NCBI GenBank assembly: GCA_000993615.1
Contig: LBWM01000003.1
Span: 107,809-171,808 of the forward strand
Source: Candidatus Peregrinibacteria bacterium GW2011_GWF2_39_17
Lineage (GTDB): Bacteria > Patescibacteriota > Gracilibacteria > UBA1369 > UBA12473
Length of the DNA: 64,000 nucleotides
Direction: 5' to 3'
Under the pieces are notes generated by a model that saw nothing but the letters and a program-made list of their open reading frames with translations, was not told where the DNA came from and did not search any database. Made by a program: the position numbers and the translations under genes. Shown here piece after piece: positions 36,675 through 46,314 of this stretch (its first letter is position 1; each line of letters starts with the position of its first letter).

Positions 36675-37763
36675 ATGCGTTTGCAACGTTTAAAAAAAAT
36701 CATCCTCTGTTTTCTCCCACTAATATTCCTTGTTGGGATTTATTTTTGGCGAGCGGGTTCCCAAGTCTTTTTACTAGAAACATTCATTCCTTCAACTTTT
36801 GATAAAACCTATAAACAACAAGATCCGGCTTCAATCACGCTGGTGGCTTTTGGCGACATGATGCTCGATCGCTATGTTTGGACATTAATGGAACGTTATG
36901 GCCATGATTATCCTTTTCAATATTTCCCGGAACTCCTGGCAAGCATGCTTATTACTGATTCGGAAACGAGCGAATCCGACCTCTCTACTTCTAAGACTAA
37001 CTCGAATTCTTTGAGTCTAAACCCGCCAGATTTTTTGCTTGCGAATTTAGAAGGACCGATTTCGGATAGTACTTATGTTAATCCAGGGACAGCCATGATT
37101 TTTAACTTTAAACCAGCGGTGGTCGAAACTTTAAAAAAATATGGGTTTAATCTTTTGAATTTGGCGAATAATCATGCCTATGACATGGGGCCGGAAAAAG
37201 CAAATCAAACCCGCGAATACTTAGCTCAGGCCGGAATTAATTTTTTTGGAGATGCGCAGAGGATTAACGAAAATACGGCTTGGCAAACGGAAATCAAAGG
37301 CATGAAATTTACCTTTCTTGGCTTTAATGACACCACCATCGATCACCTCGATTACCAAACCGCCACTAACCTGATTAAATCTTTTGACGAAACTTCCGAT
37401 TTCCTGATTGTTTCCATTCATTGGGGCACAGAATACCGCACGAATCCCACCCAAACTCAAATAGACCATGCCCATGCTTTTGTTGAAGCTGGAGCGGATG
37501 TAATTTTAGGGCATCACCCGCATGTGATTGAATATATTGATCATTCGCCGGTGGAGTGGTTTTTGGGACCAGACGGCCTGCGTCCTATTTATTATTCCTT
37601 GGGGAATTTTATTTTCGACCAATATTTCCAAGCGAATGTACAAGAAGGGCTTGGAGTTGTACTTAAATTTCAAAAAATAGCTAACTCTGATGTCCCAGAT
37701 CTCATCACCACTGCGGAAACAGTTTTTGATCTTAAAAAATCCCAAGTGAAAGCAAGAGATTAG
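36675..37763 (+). CDS. CapA-family (poly-gamma-glutamate-type) metallophosphatase
   Basis: 362 residues with an N-terminal signal anchor (residues 9-25, IILCFLPLIFLVGIYFW). Calcineurin-like core: LVAFGDMMLDRYVW, NLEGPISD, LANNHAYDMGPEKANQT, VSIHWGTEYRTNPT, and ADVILGHHPHVIEYI, ending with YSLGNFIFDQYF. Located outside the membrane; CapA relatives take part in capsule or polyglutamate export, but the other cap genes are missing here, so substrate is unknown. Confidence 0.9.
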   Translation: MRLQRLKKIILCFLPLIFLVGIYFWRAGSQVFLLETFIPSTFDKTYKQQDPASITLVAFGDMMLDRYVWTLMERYGHDYPFQYFPELLASMLITDSETSESDLSTSKTNSNSLSLNPPDFLLANLEGPISDSTYVNPGTAMIFNFKPAVVETLKKYGFNLLNLANNHAYDMGPEKANQTREYLAQAGINFFGDAQRINENTAWQTEIKGMKFTFLGFNDTTIDHLDYQTATNLIKSFDETSDFLIVSIHWGTEYRTNPTQTQIDHAHAFVEAGADVILGHHPHVIEYIDHSPVEWFLGPDGLRPIYYSLGNFIFDQYFQANVQEGLGVVLKFQKIANSDVPDLITTAETVFDLKKSQVKARD

Positions 37764-37903
37764 AAGTCCAGAAAATATTTGAGTTAAATATAACAGCTTA
37801 CGCGGGCTAAAATGGTTGTTTTTTAGGCTTATTTAAGGTAAAATATTAAAATAATCCCTGAAAATATAGTTTTTATGCGAGATTTTCTTTAATAAACTAA
37901 ATT

Positions 37904-39034
37904 ATGGCAGCTAAAGGTGTAGAGCATAACTGCTCAATCGAGCCTAAAAACCCAGAATTAAAGCCCGTTAAAGCAACCTTAGATCAACTGCTTTTAGATT
38001 TGGGAAATTGCCAAACAGATCCTGAAGCCTTGATAGAACAACTGGAAAAAGCCTTGAATCAACTTGAAGAGGAATGTCAGTGTGAAACCGTTCGCTGTAT
38101 TGAAGATGGGAAAAACCTACTCGAAGGCGTTTTGGATGGAATTGGGATGCCGGAAGGAGAAAAGCAAAACTTAATGGAACAGTACGATATTCTTTTTAAT
38201 CCCCAAGATTATGAATTAGATATTCAGGAAATAAGAGACGCTAGGGTTCATCATCTAGAAGAACAACTAAAAAAACAAGCGATTACCAGAGTTACGACAA
38301 TGTCCGAGGCCGAAAAAACAAAAATCGAACGCCTTTTTAAGCCCCAATTAACTCAACTAGCGCAATTACAAAGTGCACAAGAAAGCATTAATAATAAATT
38401 AATCGCTCTAGCTATCGCTTATAATGACAAAATTAAGCAAAATTTTCCTCCTAATCAACCGGACAAACAGCGTATAAAAGATTTAGGCGAACAATATGCA
38501 AAAATTGCTAGAAAAATTGAGGCCATTCAAACAAATTTAGCTTCTTATTATTATGACCTTAATCAGGAAAAAGAGGCACTTGAAAGCCGCATCCGGGCGA
38601 TTGATCAAGGAAATTATTATTTACCCTCTGGAGAAAATCTTCACGAAAAGGCTGAGCGATTAGCTAATCAAACGGTTTCAACTGAGGAAAATGAGGTAAG
38701 ACATGAATATGCCGAATTAATGAAAACGGAAATGAGAGGATTTGTTAGACAGCTTTTATGGGAACGACTAAAAACTCATTGCGGACGAGTTGATGTAGCC
38801 TTGGAAACGGCTCAAAGAAATTTAAAAAATGCAACACAACGATTAGAACCTTTGCGTGAAAAAGTGGAAACACTGGTAGACAGCGGAGCTACAGCTAGAG
38901 AAATTACGAGAGCAAGGGAAAATTACGAAAAAACAATGAATAGTAATCCAGAAATTCAGCACTATACCGGTGAAATTAACATTTTGACCCAACAAGCTAA
39001 AGAATTACGCCAAATGATGACTCAACTCGGATAA
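37904..39034 (+). CDS. Coiled-coil hypothetical protein
   Basis: 376 residues, highly charged and helical, with long predicted coiled coils between residues 110 and 375 (for example LEPLREKVETLVDSGATARE). The N-terminal third has a Cys cluster (EEECQCETVRC). No membrane or signal segment. First of four consecutive genes of similar character up to 40495. Function unknown. Confidence 0.65.
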   Translation: MAAKGVEHNCSIEPKNPELKPVKATLDQLLLDLGNCQTDPEALIEQLEKALNQLEEECQCETVRCIEDGKNLLEGVLDGIGMPEGEKQNLMEQYDILFNPQDYELDIQEIRDARVHHLEEQLKKQAITRVTTMSEAEKTKIERLFKPQLTQLAQLQSAQESINNKLIALAIAYNDKIKQNFPPNQPDKQRIKDLGEQYAKIARKIEAIQTNLASYYYDLNQEKEALESRIRAIDQGNYYLPSGENLHEKAERLANQTVSTEENEVRHEYAELMKTEMRGFVRQLLWERLKTHCGRVDVALETAQRNLKNATQRLEPLREKVETLVDSGATAREITRARENYEKTMNSNPEIQHYTGEINILTQQAKELRQMMTQLG

Positions 39035-39053
39035 TAACAATAACCCTTATTTT

Positions 39054-39248
39054 ATGCCCCAAATAACCTATAACCAAGCAACTGTTATTCTTAAAGAAGC
39101 CTATAAAAGAAAAAAAAACCAAATCGGGAAATTAAAAAAAGATATTCGAACATTTGTAAGAAATGCCCAACATGATTTAGAAACCCAGCAAAAAGAAGAA
39201 GAAAATACAAACTTACAAAATCTAGAATCGAGATTGACTAAAGAGTGA
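39054..39248 (+). CDS. Small basic helical protein
   Basis: 64 residues, Lys/Gln/Glu-rich helix (AYKRKKNQIGKLKKDI), stop codon TGA. Starts 20 bp after the coiled-coil gene. The reading frame is short and of low complexity; I support it because of its position and codon use in an apparent operon. Confidence 0.5.
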   Translation: MPQITYNQATVILKEAYKRKKNQIGKLKKDIRTFVRNAQHDLETQQKEEENTNLQNLESRLTKE

Positions 39249-39320
39249 TAAAATGGTAAATTAATATGATTAATTCCGAAAACGAACTATTTTTATAAAA
39301 TTTTATAAAAAAAATATTTT

Positions 39321-39536
39321 ATGGCTTCTCGCCAAGATAGCACCAAAAAGCAACAATTACTCCAAATCTTCCAAAAAATAGTGGCTGATTTTGGACAGGA
39401 GCTCAAGTGTATCCAGAGTGATTTCAAAAAAAATATTCGAAAAATTGAACAAAAACACCTAAAACAGCTTGAAAAATTAGACCAAGTAAAAAATACTGCG
39501 GAACAATTTTTAGAAGAAAGCCTAAAAAAAACTTAA
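39321..39536 (+). CDS. Small helical coiled-coil protein
   Basis: 71 residues, Lys/Gln-rich helix throughout (KNIRKIEQKHLKQLEKLDQV). Resembles the preceding 64-residue protein in composition. Unknown function; perhaps a partner of the coiled-coil protein encoded at 37904. Confidence 0.5.
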   Translation: MASRQDSTKKQQLLQIFQKIVADFGQELKCIQSDFKKNIRKIEQKHLKQLEKLDQVKNTAEQFLEESLKKT

Positions 39537-39556
39537 ATAAAATATAATTTCTAATT

Positions 39557-40495
39557 ATGCCTTCCTCCCTAGAAAAACAAACACCTCTCCCCGACGATTT
39601 AAAAAAAAACCCGGACTTGGGCTTTGAAGCACCGGATCCGGGATTGCCACTTAATATATACGTGGCCGCTCTATCAACAGAAGCAACAAAGACTATGGCC
39701 ACAATGGTTGCTAAACTTCAAGGGACTTCGAAGGCATTAGGTGCAAACAGAATCCTAGGTGAAAAAACACGTAACGCTTTAAGAAGTGCTTCTTTGAAAA
39801 ATTTACAGCAAACAGCTACTGCCCTGCGAGGTCATCCCGAAGATATTTCTTTGTGGTCTCACATTATCGAAAATAACGAACCTTATTTACCCACATCTAA
39901 AGGAATAGTTGAAACTGGCCAAAATAGGAGAAACCTTGTTGTGCGCCAATTTCCGGCCGGCTCAAGGGTAGCTTCCCTACCACCAAAAACCCCGGTTCAA
40001 GTTATTAGCGCCCCATTTAGCACTATTGAAGCAAATGGTCATTTGTGGGGGGTGATAACTAGTCCGGTTAGAGGCTGGGTTGCGCTTCGTTATGTCAATC
40101 CTATGGAAATAGGATCAATCAGCAAAAATACAGAAACCACCCCACTTAAACCAACTAAAGTGGCTATTTTACCAATCTTAATAAGAAAAAATGACCCCAT
40201 TGATACCTTACAAGGTGGGAAAATTAGACCAGTTGGAAAAGAAATCCCGATTGATTCCTCCAGGGCTGAAATAAAAACTCCTAATGGGGAAACCTGGGCA
40301 CCCTTAGTAAATAACACGGGATGGGCTAGAATTAGTACTACTGACGAAAACGGAGACCCTAAATATTACGTAGGATATGAAACCTCTAAACAATCATCCC
40401 CAGACACTGCCATTGTAAACAATACTCCATCTAATGATCCAAAAAACACTTCATCGCCAGATGACGGCCTTGCTCTTGAGAATGAAAAATCTTAA
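39557..40495 (+). CDS. Hypothetical protein with SH3-like segment
   Basis: 312 residues. The central region (about 120-175), NRRNLVVRQFPAGSRVASLPPKTPVQVI...LWGVITSPVRGWVALRYVNP, follows the bacterial SH3 pattern, and a second, weaker copy may follow (about 210-275, ending GWARIS). No signal peptide is obvious; Pro/Ser/Asp-rich C-terminus. Bacterial SH3 domains often bind cell wall, but export is not shown here. Confidence 0.6.
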   Translation: MPSSLEKQTPLPDDLKKNPDLGFEAPDPGLPLNIYVAALSTEATKTMATMVAKLQGTSKALGANRILGEKTRNALRSASLKNLQQTATALRGHPEDISLWSHIIENNEPYLPTSKGIVETGQNRRNLVVRQFPAGSRVASLPPKTPVQVISAPFSTIEANGHLWGVITSPVRGWVALRYVNPMEIGSISKNTETTPLKPTKVAILPILIRKNDPIDTLQGGKIRPVGKEIPIDSSRAEIKTPNGETWAPLVNNTGWARISTTDENGDPKYYVGYETSKQSSPDTAIVNNTPSNDPKNTSSPDDGLALENEKS

Positions 40496-40530
40496 AAATA
40501 GGAATAACTGTTAATTAAAAATTTTATTTC

Positions 40531-41931
40531 ATGAAAATTACCTTTTTGGGCGCGGCGCGTGAAGTTACTGGTTCACGTCATCTTCTTGAGGTTAATGGCA
40601 AAAAAATCCTCCTCGACTGTGGGATGTACCAAGGCCATCGAAAGGAAGCAGCAGAAAAAAATCATAATTTTGGCGTAGACCCAAGTAGTGTCGATGTTGT
40701 GTGTCTTTCGCATGCGCATATCGATCATAGCGGGAATTTGCCACGCTTTGTAAAAGATGGATTTAAAGGTCCTATTTATTCAACCTACGCCACCCGCGAT
40801 TTATGTATGTACATGCTCCTTGATAGCGCTTACATTCAAGAGCGAGAAGCAGAATATCTTAATGAAAAAAAGCGTAAACCAGGAGAACCGCTTATTGAGC
40901 CAGATTACACCGAAGAAGATGCTTCAAAAGCCATGGAACAATTTCAAAGTTTCGGTTATCAAAAGACTCAGGAGATTGCGCCCGGGGTACACCTAACTTT
41001 TTACAATTCTGGCCATATTTTGGGCTCTGCTTTAATTTATCTTAAAATCGACGACCAAGCTGACGGAAAATCAAAAACTTTCCTTTTTACCGGTGATCTT
41101 GGCAGAAAAAATCTACCAATTCTAAAAAATCCCTATCAAATTGAACAGGCTGAAACCCTAGTTGTTGAATCCACTTACGGAAACCGTCTACATGAATCAA
41201 TTACGGATGTTGAAGAAAAAATGGGAACAATCGTGCAGGAAACTATTAAACGAGGTGGCAAAATTATTATTCCGGCTTTTGCGTTAGGGAGAACTCAAGA
41301 AATTGTCTACACTCTTCACAAACTTTTTGATAAAAAGCTCCTTCCTGAAGATCTAGCAATTGTGGTTGACAGTCCCCTATCTGGAAATTTAACGGAAGTA
41401 TTTAGAGCGCATCTCGAAGATTTTGATAAAGAAGCCCAAATGGAATTTCTAAAAAAACAAGAAAACCCCTTTGGTTTTGGGCGATTGCGCTATACTAAAA
41501 GCGTCGAAGAATCAAAAGCCCTTAATAATAGTCGCGTGCCCATGATTATTATTTCAGCTTCTGGGATGTGTGAGCACGGAAGAATTTTGCACCACCTTAA
41601 AAATAACATCGAAGATCCACGAAATACTGTTCTCATCGTTGGATTTATGGCTGACCATACCTTGGGTCGCAAGCTCATTGAACAAGAAAAAGAAGTGCAA
41701 ATTTTTGGTGATCCTTACCAAGTTAGAGCCCAAATTAAAGTAATTGATGCCTTTTCTGGGCATGCAGACCGCAGCGATTTACTGGATTATGTGGTCAAAA
41801 TTAAAGATTTAAAAAAAGTTTTCCTGGTTCACGGAGAAGAAGAACAAGCTTTATCGCTCCAAAAATCACTCGAAGAAAATGACATTCAAAATGTTACCGT
41901 GCCTTATTTAGGGGAAAGTTACGAACTTTAA
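40531..41931 (+). CDS. Metallo-beta-lactamase/beta-CASP ribonuclease
   Basis: 466 residues. N-terminal MBL fold with HxHxDH as SHAHIDHSGNLP, and FTGDLGR; beta-CASP domain with PAFALGRTQEIVYTLH and VDSPLSGNLTEVF, then SASGMCEHGRILHHL; closing motif SGHADRSDLL. This is the CPSF-73-like/RNase J-related family of zinc-dependent RNA nucleases. Typical length, all metal ligands present. Precise RNA target unknown. Confidence 0.92.
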   Translation: MKITFLGAAREVTGSRHLLEVNGKKILLDCGMYQGHRKEAAEKNHNFGVDPSSVDVVCLSHAHIDHSGNLPRFVKDGFKGPIYSTYATRDLCMYMLLDSAYIQEREAEYLNEKKRKPGEPLIEPDYTEEDASKAMEQFQSFGYQKTQEIAPGVHLTFYNSGHILGSALIYLKIDDQADGKSKTFLFTGDLGRKNLPILKNPYQIEQAETLVVESTYGNRLHESITDVEEKMGTIVQETIKRGGKIIIPAFALGRTQEIVYTLHKLFDKKLLPEDLAIVVDSPLSGNLTEVFRAHLEDFDKEAQMEFLKKQENPFGFGRLRYTKSVEESKALNNSRVPMIIISASGMCEHGRILHHLKNNIEDPRNTVLIVGFMADHTLGRKLIEQEKEVQIFGDPYQVRAQIKVIDAFSGHADRSDLLDYVVKIKDLKKVFLVHGEEEQALSLQKSLEENDIQNVTVPYLGESYEL

Positions 41932-42012
41932 ATTTTCCAAAATTATCCTGGACACTTTTAAAAACCTAGACTAGGATAGTCGTCGTCATAAAGTTGCTTT
42001 AAAAGTATCCTT

Positions 42013-43326
42013 ATGCTTACGTGGATTGTTATCGCTATTTTCCTGGTCACATTTCTTTTAATTGTATTTGAAGTATTTGATAAAGCTATTTTAGCTCTGA
42101 TGGGTGCTGTTTTAATGATTGTTTTCGGAGTGTTTGATTTTCACGAAGCCATCGAAGCTATTCAATTTGAAACCATTGTTCTTCTAATGTCCATGATGCT
42201 CCTGGTCGAAGTGGCTAGAGAATCAGGGATTTTCTCTTGGGTAACTGTTCAATTGTCGCTTAAATCAGGAGGCAATCCCCTGCTTCTCTTCCTATTTTTA
42301 TCATGCATAACCTTTTTTACATCTGCTTTCCTTGATAATGTCACCACCATTATTTTACTAGTACCAATTACGATTGCGCTGGTACGTGGGGTAGGCGGAG
42401 ATCCCAAGCCATATATTATCGCGGAAATCTTTTTTGCGGATATCGGTGGAGTAACAACTCTTATCGGGGATCCCTCAAATATTATTATTGGAGGAGCGAC
42501 CCATTTTACGTTTAATCAATTTTTATTTAATCTTGGGATTCCTGGCTTGACCTGTATGATTACGGTTTTTCTTATTTTTGTTCTCATCCTCTGGAAAAAC
42601 CATTTACACCCAATTTCCAATGATCTTAAAAAACTTTTTTCCAATCACTTATTGTTGCACAAAATCAGCTATACCTTTCTTCGAGGCCGGCTTAATAAGG
42701 TTTTTATGTTGAAATCAGTTATAATTCTCTTTCTAACAATTTTTGGATTCTTTTTTCAGTCTACTTTGGGAATATCCGTGGCCATGATTGCGCTAATAGG
42801 TGCCTTAATGCTCTTACTGGTCGCGGCCGACGAGGCAGATATTCATGTTTCCCTGCGCTCCGTAGAGTGGTCAACATTGCTCTTTTTTAGTGGGCTTTTT
42901 ATCATGGTCGGGGCCATGGAAAAAGTAGGAGTTTTGGGACTGGTAAGTAACTCCATCATTGATTTTTCGGGTGATAACTTTATGCTACTACTTTTGTGTA
43001 TTTTATGGGGCACCGGTTTTACTTCTATGGTCTTGGAAAATACGGCCTTTGTAACCTTAATGGTGCCGGTAATTTTTAGTGTCCAAGCCCAATTACCTCC
43101 CACGGTTAACGCCTCTTTACTCTGGTGGGCATTATCTTTAGGCGCCTGCCTGGGTGGCTGCGGAACACCAATTGGAGCTTCGGCTAATGTTGTTGCCCTG
43201 GCTTTGGCTGAAAAAAATGATAGCCATATTTCTTTCCTAGGATTTCTAAAATATAGTCTTCCTTTTACAATTCTAATGCTCACGATTTCTAGCATTTACC
43301 TTACTTTGCGGGTCTTTTATTTTTAA
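42013..43326 (+). CDS. ArsB/NhaD-family ion permease
   Basis: 437 residues, about 11 membrane helices. The ion-transporter superfamily motifs FFTSAFLDNVTTIILLVPIT and ADIGGVTTLIGDPSNIIIG, repeated in the second half as TSMVLENTAFVTLMVPV and CLGGCGTPIGASANVV, show an inverted-repeat architecture. Could be a Na+/H+ antiporter (NhaD-like) or an anion/arsenite permease; no arsenic genes are near. The next gene follows after 2 bp. Confidence 0.88.
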   Translation: MLTWIVIAIFLVTFLLIVFEVFDKAILALMGAVLMIVFGVFDFHEAIEAIQFETIVLLMSMMLLVEVARESGIFSWVTVQLSLKSGGNPLLLFLFLSCITFFTSAFLDNVTTIILLVPITIALVRGVGGDPKPYIIAEIFFADIGGVTTLIGDPSNIIIGGATHFTFNQFLFNLGIPGLTCMITVFLIFVLILWKNHLHPISNDLKKLFSNHLLLHKISYTFLRGRLNKVFMLKSVIILFLTIFGFFFQSTLGISVAMIALIGALMLLLVAADEADIHVSLRSVEWSTLLFFSGLFIMVGAMEKVGVLGLVSNSIIDFSGDNFMLLLLCILWGTGFTSMVLENTAFVTLMVPVIFSVQAQLPPTVNASLLWWALSLGACLGGCGTPIGASANVVALALAEKNDSHISFLGFLKYSLPFTILMLTISSIYLTLRVFYF

Positions 43327-43328
43327 AT

Positions 43329-44297
43329 ATGTCAGAACAAACCCAACTAGCCCAATTATTTAGAGAGATTGAAATTGACCTAGGAGCCACGGAACTGAGC
43401 TTCATGGCCATCACTGCTTTTAAGCAAGCGGTAACAGATCTTAAAGGTCAAAATTTGCATGCTTTTTTTGAGCAATTATTATCTTTAAAACAAAATATTG
43501 AGGTAACTAAGCCAAAATTCGCAATTATTATTGATGCTTTTTATGAAATCCTAGAATTAGCCTACGATGAAGAAATCCATCATCCTGAATCTAATTTCCC
43601 CCTTAAAAAGCAAAAATTTATTCAAAAATTGGACAAAATGCTCTTAGGTAAAAAACAAGAGGGGAAGCAACTTTTAGAATATGGTGCCCAAATGGAAATT
43701 GAGGGAAAAGAAATTTTAGTGCATGACAACAGCCATACAGTCCAAAATGTACTCGCTCGCCTCAAACAAGATGGTAAACATTTTCGAGTTTTAGTGGCGG
43801 AACAAGATCCGGATAAAACCGGAGCCGTTATCGAATTTTTGCACCGAAAAAAAATACCTTTTAGAGTGGTGCCAGCTTACATGATTACGCACTTAGAAGA
43901 TCACATTGATATGTTTTTTCTGGGAGGAGTAACTCTAAAAAGCACCATGAATTTTGTTATGGATCCTGGCACAAACGGCCTGGCTGCTCAGATGCATATC
44001 TTAAAAAAACCAATTTACGTTTTTATGGCAACTTCAAAGTTTAGTTTATGGAAAGCCAATACTCAAACTGAAATTCATAAACATGTCATGCGCCAAACCC
44101 ATCCTTGCATGTCCATTGATTTTGAACGAATTAAATTTTCACATGACCGAGTTCCCTTAAATTTAGCAACTAAAATCATAACCGAAGAAGGCATTTTTAC
44201 GCCAAAGCAACTAGAGCTTTTGTATAAAAATAAATTCAAGAAAAGAATGGCCCATATTAATGGCCTGGAGAAGTTACTAAAAGCACATTTTCGATAA
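43329..44297 (+). CDS. eIF2B-like / ribose-1,5-bisphosphate isomerase-fold protein
   Basis: 322 residues. An N-terminal helical half is followed by a Rossmann-like half with HDNSHTVQNVLARL, FRVLVAEQDPD, IPFRVVPAYMITH, and KKPIYVFMATSKFSLW, the pattern of the eIF2B alpha/beta/delta family, which includes ribose-1,5-bisphosphate isomerase and methylthioribose-1-phosphate isomerase. The catalytic Cys (usual THCNS) is Asp here (VHDNS), and the usual GADA motif reads LGGVT, so activity is doubtful. Overlaps the convergent transketolase gene by 41 bp. Confidence 0.75.
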   Translation: MSEQTQLAQLFREIEIDLGATELSFMAITAFKQAVTDLKGQNLHAFFEQLLSLKQNIEVTKPKFAIIIDAFYEILELAYDEEIHHPESNFPLKKQKFIQKLDKMLLGKKQEGKQLLEYGAQMEIEGKEILVHDNSHTVQNVLARLKQDGKHFRVLVAEQDPDKTGAVIEFLHRKKIPFRVVPAYMITHLEDHIDMFFLGGVTLKSTMNFVMDPGTNGLAAQMHILKKPIYVFMATSKFSLWKANTQTEIHKHVMRQTHPCMSIDFERIKFSHDRVPLNLATKIITEEGIFTPKQLELLYKNKFKKRMAHINGLEKLLKAHFR

Positions 44298-46197
44298 TTT
44301 TTTCTATAGAAAGACCTGCTTTTTGATATAGTTCGTTCCATTTCCCTGAAAGTTGATAATGTTCAACACCCATCATTTTCAAATCTTGGACCCCTATTTT
44401 TTTACTAGCGAGCCACCGAGCTACTTGAGAGCCAAGTCCGGAATAAGGATTATGATCTTCGAGAGTGATAATTTTTTGAGTTTTTTGGATTGATTTTAAC
44501 AAAGTTTCGTCAAATTGTTTAAGAGAAGAAACCGCCACGATTTCCACCGAAATATCCGGATGGCTTTTACTTAATTCTTCACGAGCTTTAAAAGCTTCGC
44601 CAACCATGGCTCCCATAGCGGCAATCGTTAAATCTTCCCCTGGTCTAATCAAATCGCATTGACCATACACATACTGATAATTTTCATCAAAAAATGGCGA
44701 CCCATCTTCCTTAGTTAGGATCGGAAATTTATGGCGTCCCATGCGAACGTAAAAATTACCAAAATGAGAAGCAATGTAGCGGATAATTCGGTCAGTTTGA
44801 TTGGGATCGGCTGGTTCGATTACCATGGTATTAAACAGCCCCAAGAATGAGCCCATATCATCAATGGCCTGATGAGTGGGGCCATCCTCCCCCACAGAAA
44901 GACCACAGTGAGTAGCTACCATTTTAACATTGGTTTGATTAATATCGTTAACCCGCGCTTGATCTTTGGCTCGGCTGGAAAGAAAAGCTCCAAAAGTAGA
45001 ACAAAAGGGAATAAAACCCTTTAAGCTTAATCCTCCGGACAAAGAGACCATGTGCTGTTCCGCTATCCCGCATTCAAAATGTTGCTTTGGAATTTCTTCC
45101 TGGACAAATTTAGTCATTACGGAACCACCTAAATCAGCAGTAATAGCTAAAATTTCCGGATTAAGTTTAGCAAGATCAAAAAGAGCTTTACCATAAGCCG
45201 TACGGCAATCAGTAAGTGTTTCAGCGGTATAAACAAGCGGTGTACCTATATTTATTTTCAGAAAGCTTAAAGCTTTTGGAAAATAAGGGGCATTTGGTTG
45301 CCAACGAATAGCGGCTCGAAAACTGGTCAATAAATTTTCTTCCGCATGAGATAAAGTAAGTTTTTCAAGAATTGCTTCAGCTTGATCAGGCTTAAGGGTT
45401 GACCCATGCCAAGTAGACTTATAAGCGGCGCCGGCCTCTTCCATCAACTCAACACCCTTTCCCATGATTGAATTTCCAATGATAACAATCGGCTTATCTT
45501 GAACTTTTTTAGCTTCGCCAAGAACTCTCCAAATATCATTATAATCGTGGGCATCGCATTCCAGTACTTCAAAGCCTCCGGCCTTAAAAATAGCTAAAAT
45601 ATCCGTAGGCATAATATCTTTTAGGCTAGCTGTGAGCTGGACTTTGTTATAGTCCACAAAAAGCACAAAATTATTCAGTTGATATTTTTTGGCAAATTGA
45701 ATCATTTCGTAAACTTGTCCTTCTTGAGCCTCACCGTCACCCATCAACCCATAAATTGTCCTATTCTGTTTTTTAATCTTCTGAGCCAAAGCAAAACCAG
45801 TGGCCACTGACACACCAATTCCCAAAGGCCCGGTCCCATATTCAATTCCGGGCACATGTCGAGTGATATGACCTTCGTAAATGCTTCCCATTTTGCGAAA
45901 TTGCTCAATTACGTCTTTTTTGGGAATATAGCCCATTTCAGCTAAAACGCCGTAAACCCCAGGGGAAATATGTCCATTGGAAACCACGACATCTTCCCCT
46001 GTTTGACTGATAACAAAGGCGTACAAAACCGCCAAATAATCCAAACAAGATAAAGAACCCCCCGGGTGTCCGCTTTGCGCTCTAGTAGTCATATCCACGA
46101 TACTGTGGCGGCAGGCCTTGGTAAAAGCCTTAAGCAAATCGAGCTGCACTTGACTTAAAGGGGTATCGAAGGAAGAAGGAATTTCCATAAGAAGCAT
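44257..46197 (-). CDS. tkt: Transketolase
   Basis: Thiamine-diphosphate enzyme transferring two-carbon units in the non-oxidative pentose phosphate pathway. 646 residues, full length in one chain. N-terminal SGHPGGSLSCLDYLAVLYA, ThDP/Mg site GDGEAQEGQVYEMIQFAKKY...VDYNKVQ, pyrimidine domain FECGIAEQHMVSLSGGL, DGPTHQAIDDMG, and the C-terminal domain with TLEDHNPYSGLGSQV. Convergent with the eIF2B-like gene. A glycolytic enzyme (pgi) is encoded nearby on the same strand. Confidence 0.95.
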   Translation of the reverse strand: MLLMEIPSSFDTPLSQVQLDLLKAFTKACRHSIVDMTTRAQSGHPGGSLSCLDYLAVLYAFVISQTGEDVVVSNGHISPGVYGVLAEMGYIPKKDVIEQFRKMGSIYEGHITRHVPGIEYGTGPLGIGVSVATGFALAQKIKKQNRTIYGLMGDGEAQEGQVYEMIQFAKKYQLNNFVLFVDYNKVQLTASLKDIMPTDILAIFKAGGFEVLECDAHDYNDIWRVLGEAKKVQDKPIVIIGNSIMGKGVELMEEAGAAYKSTWHGSTLKPDQAEAILEKLTLSHAEENLLTSFRAAIRWQPNAPYFPKALSFLKINIGTPLVYTAETLTDCRTAYGKALFDLAKLNPEILAITADLGGSVMTKFVQEEIPKQHFECGIAEQHMVSLSGGLSLKGFIPFCSTFGAFLSSRAKDQARVNDINQTNVKMVATHCGLSVGEDGPTHQAIDDMGSFLGLFNTMVIEPADPNQTDRIIRYIASHFGNFYVRMGRHKFPILTKEDGSPFFDENYQYVYGQCDLIRPGEDLTIAAMGAMVGEAFKAREELSKSHPDISVEIVAVSSLKQFDETLLKSIQKTQKIITLEDHNPYSGLGSQVARWLASKKIGVQDLKMMGVEHYQLSGKWNELYQKAGLSIEKIIENVLLVTSPGH

Positions 46198-46314
46198 TTT
46201 AGTAAATCAGCGACGCCTCTAACTATAGCGGATTTTAAATATCCGCCCAAATTTTCTTTTCTTTTTTACAAAAAGGGGTATTATTTTGTTTAAATGATTT
46301 TTTGATTTTTCCTT

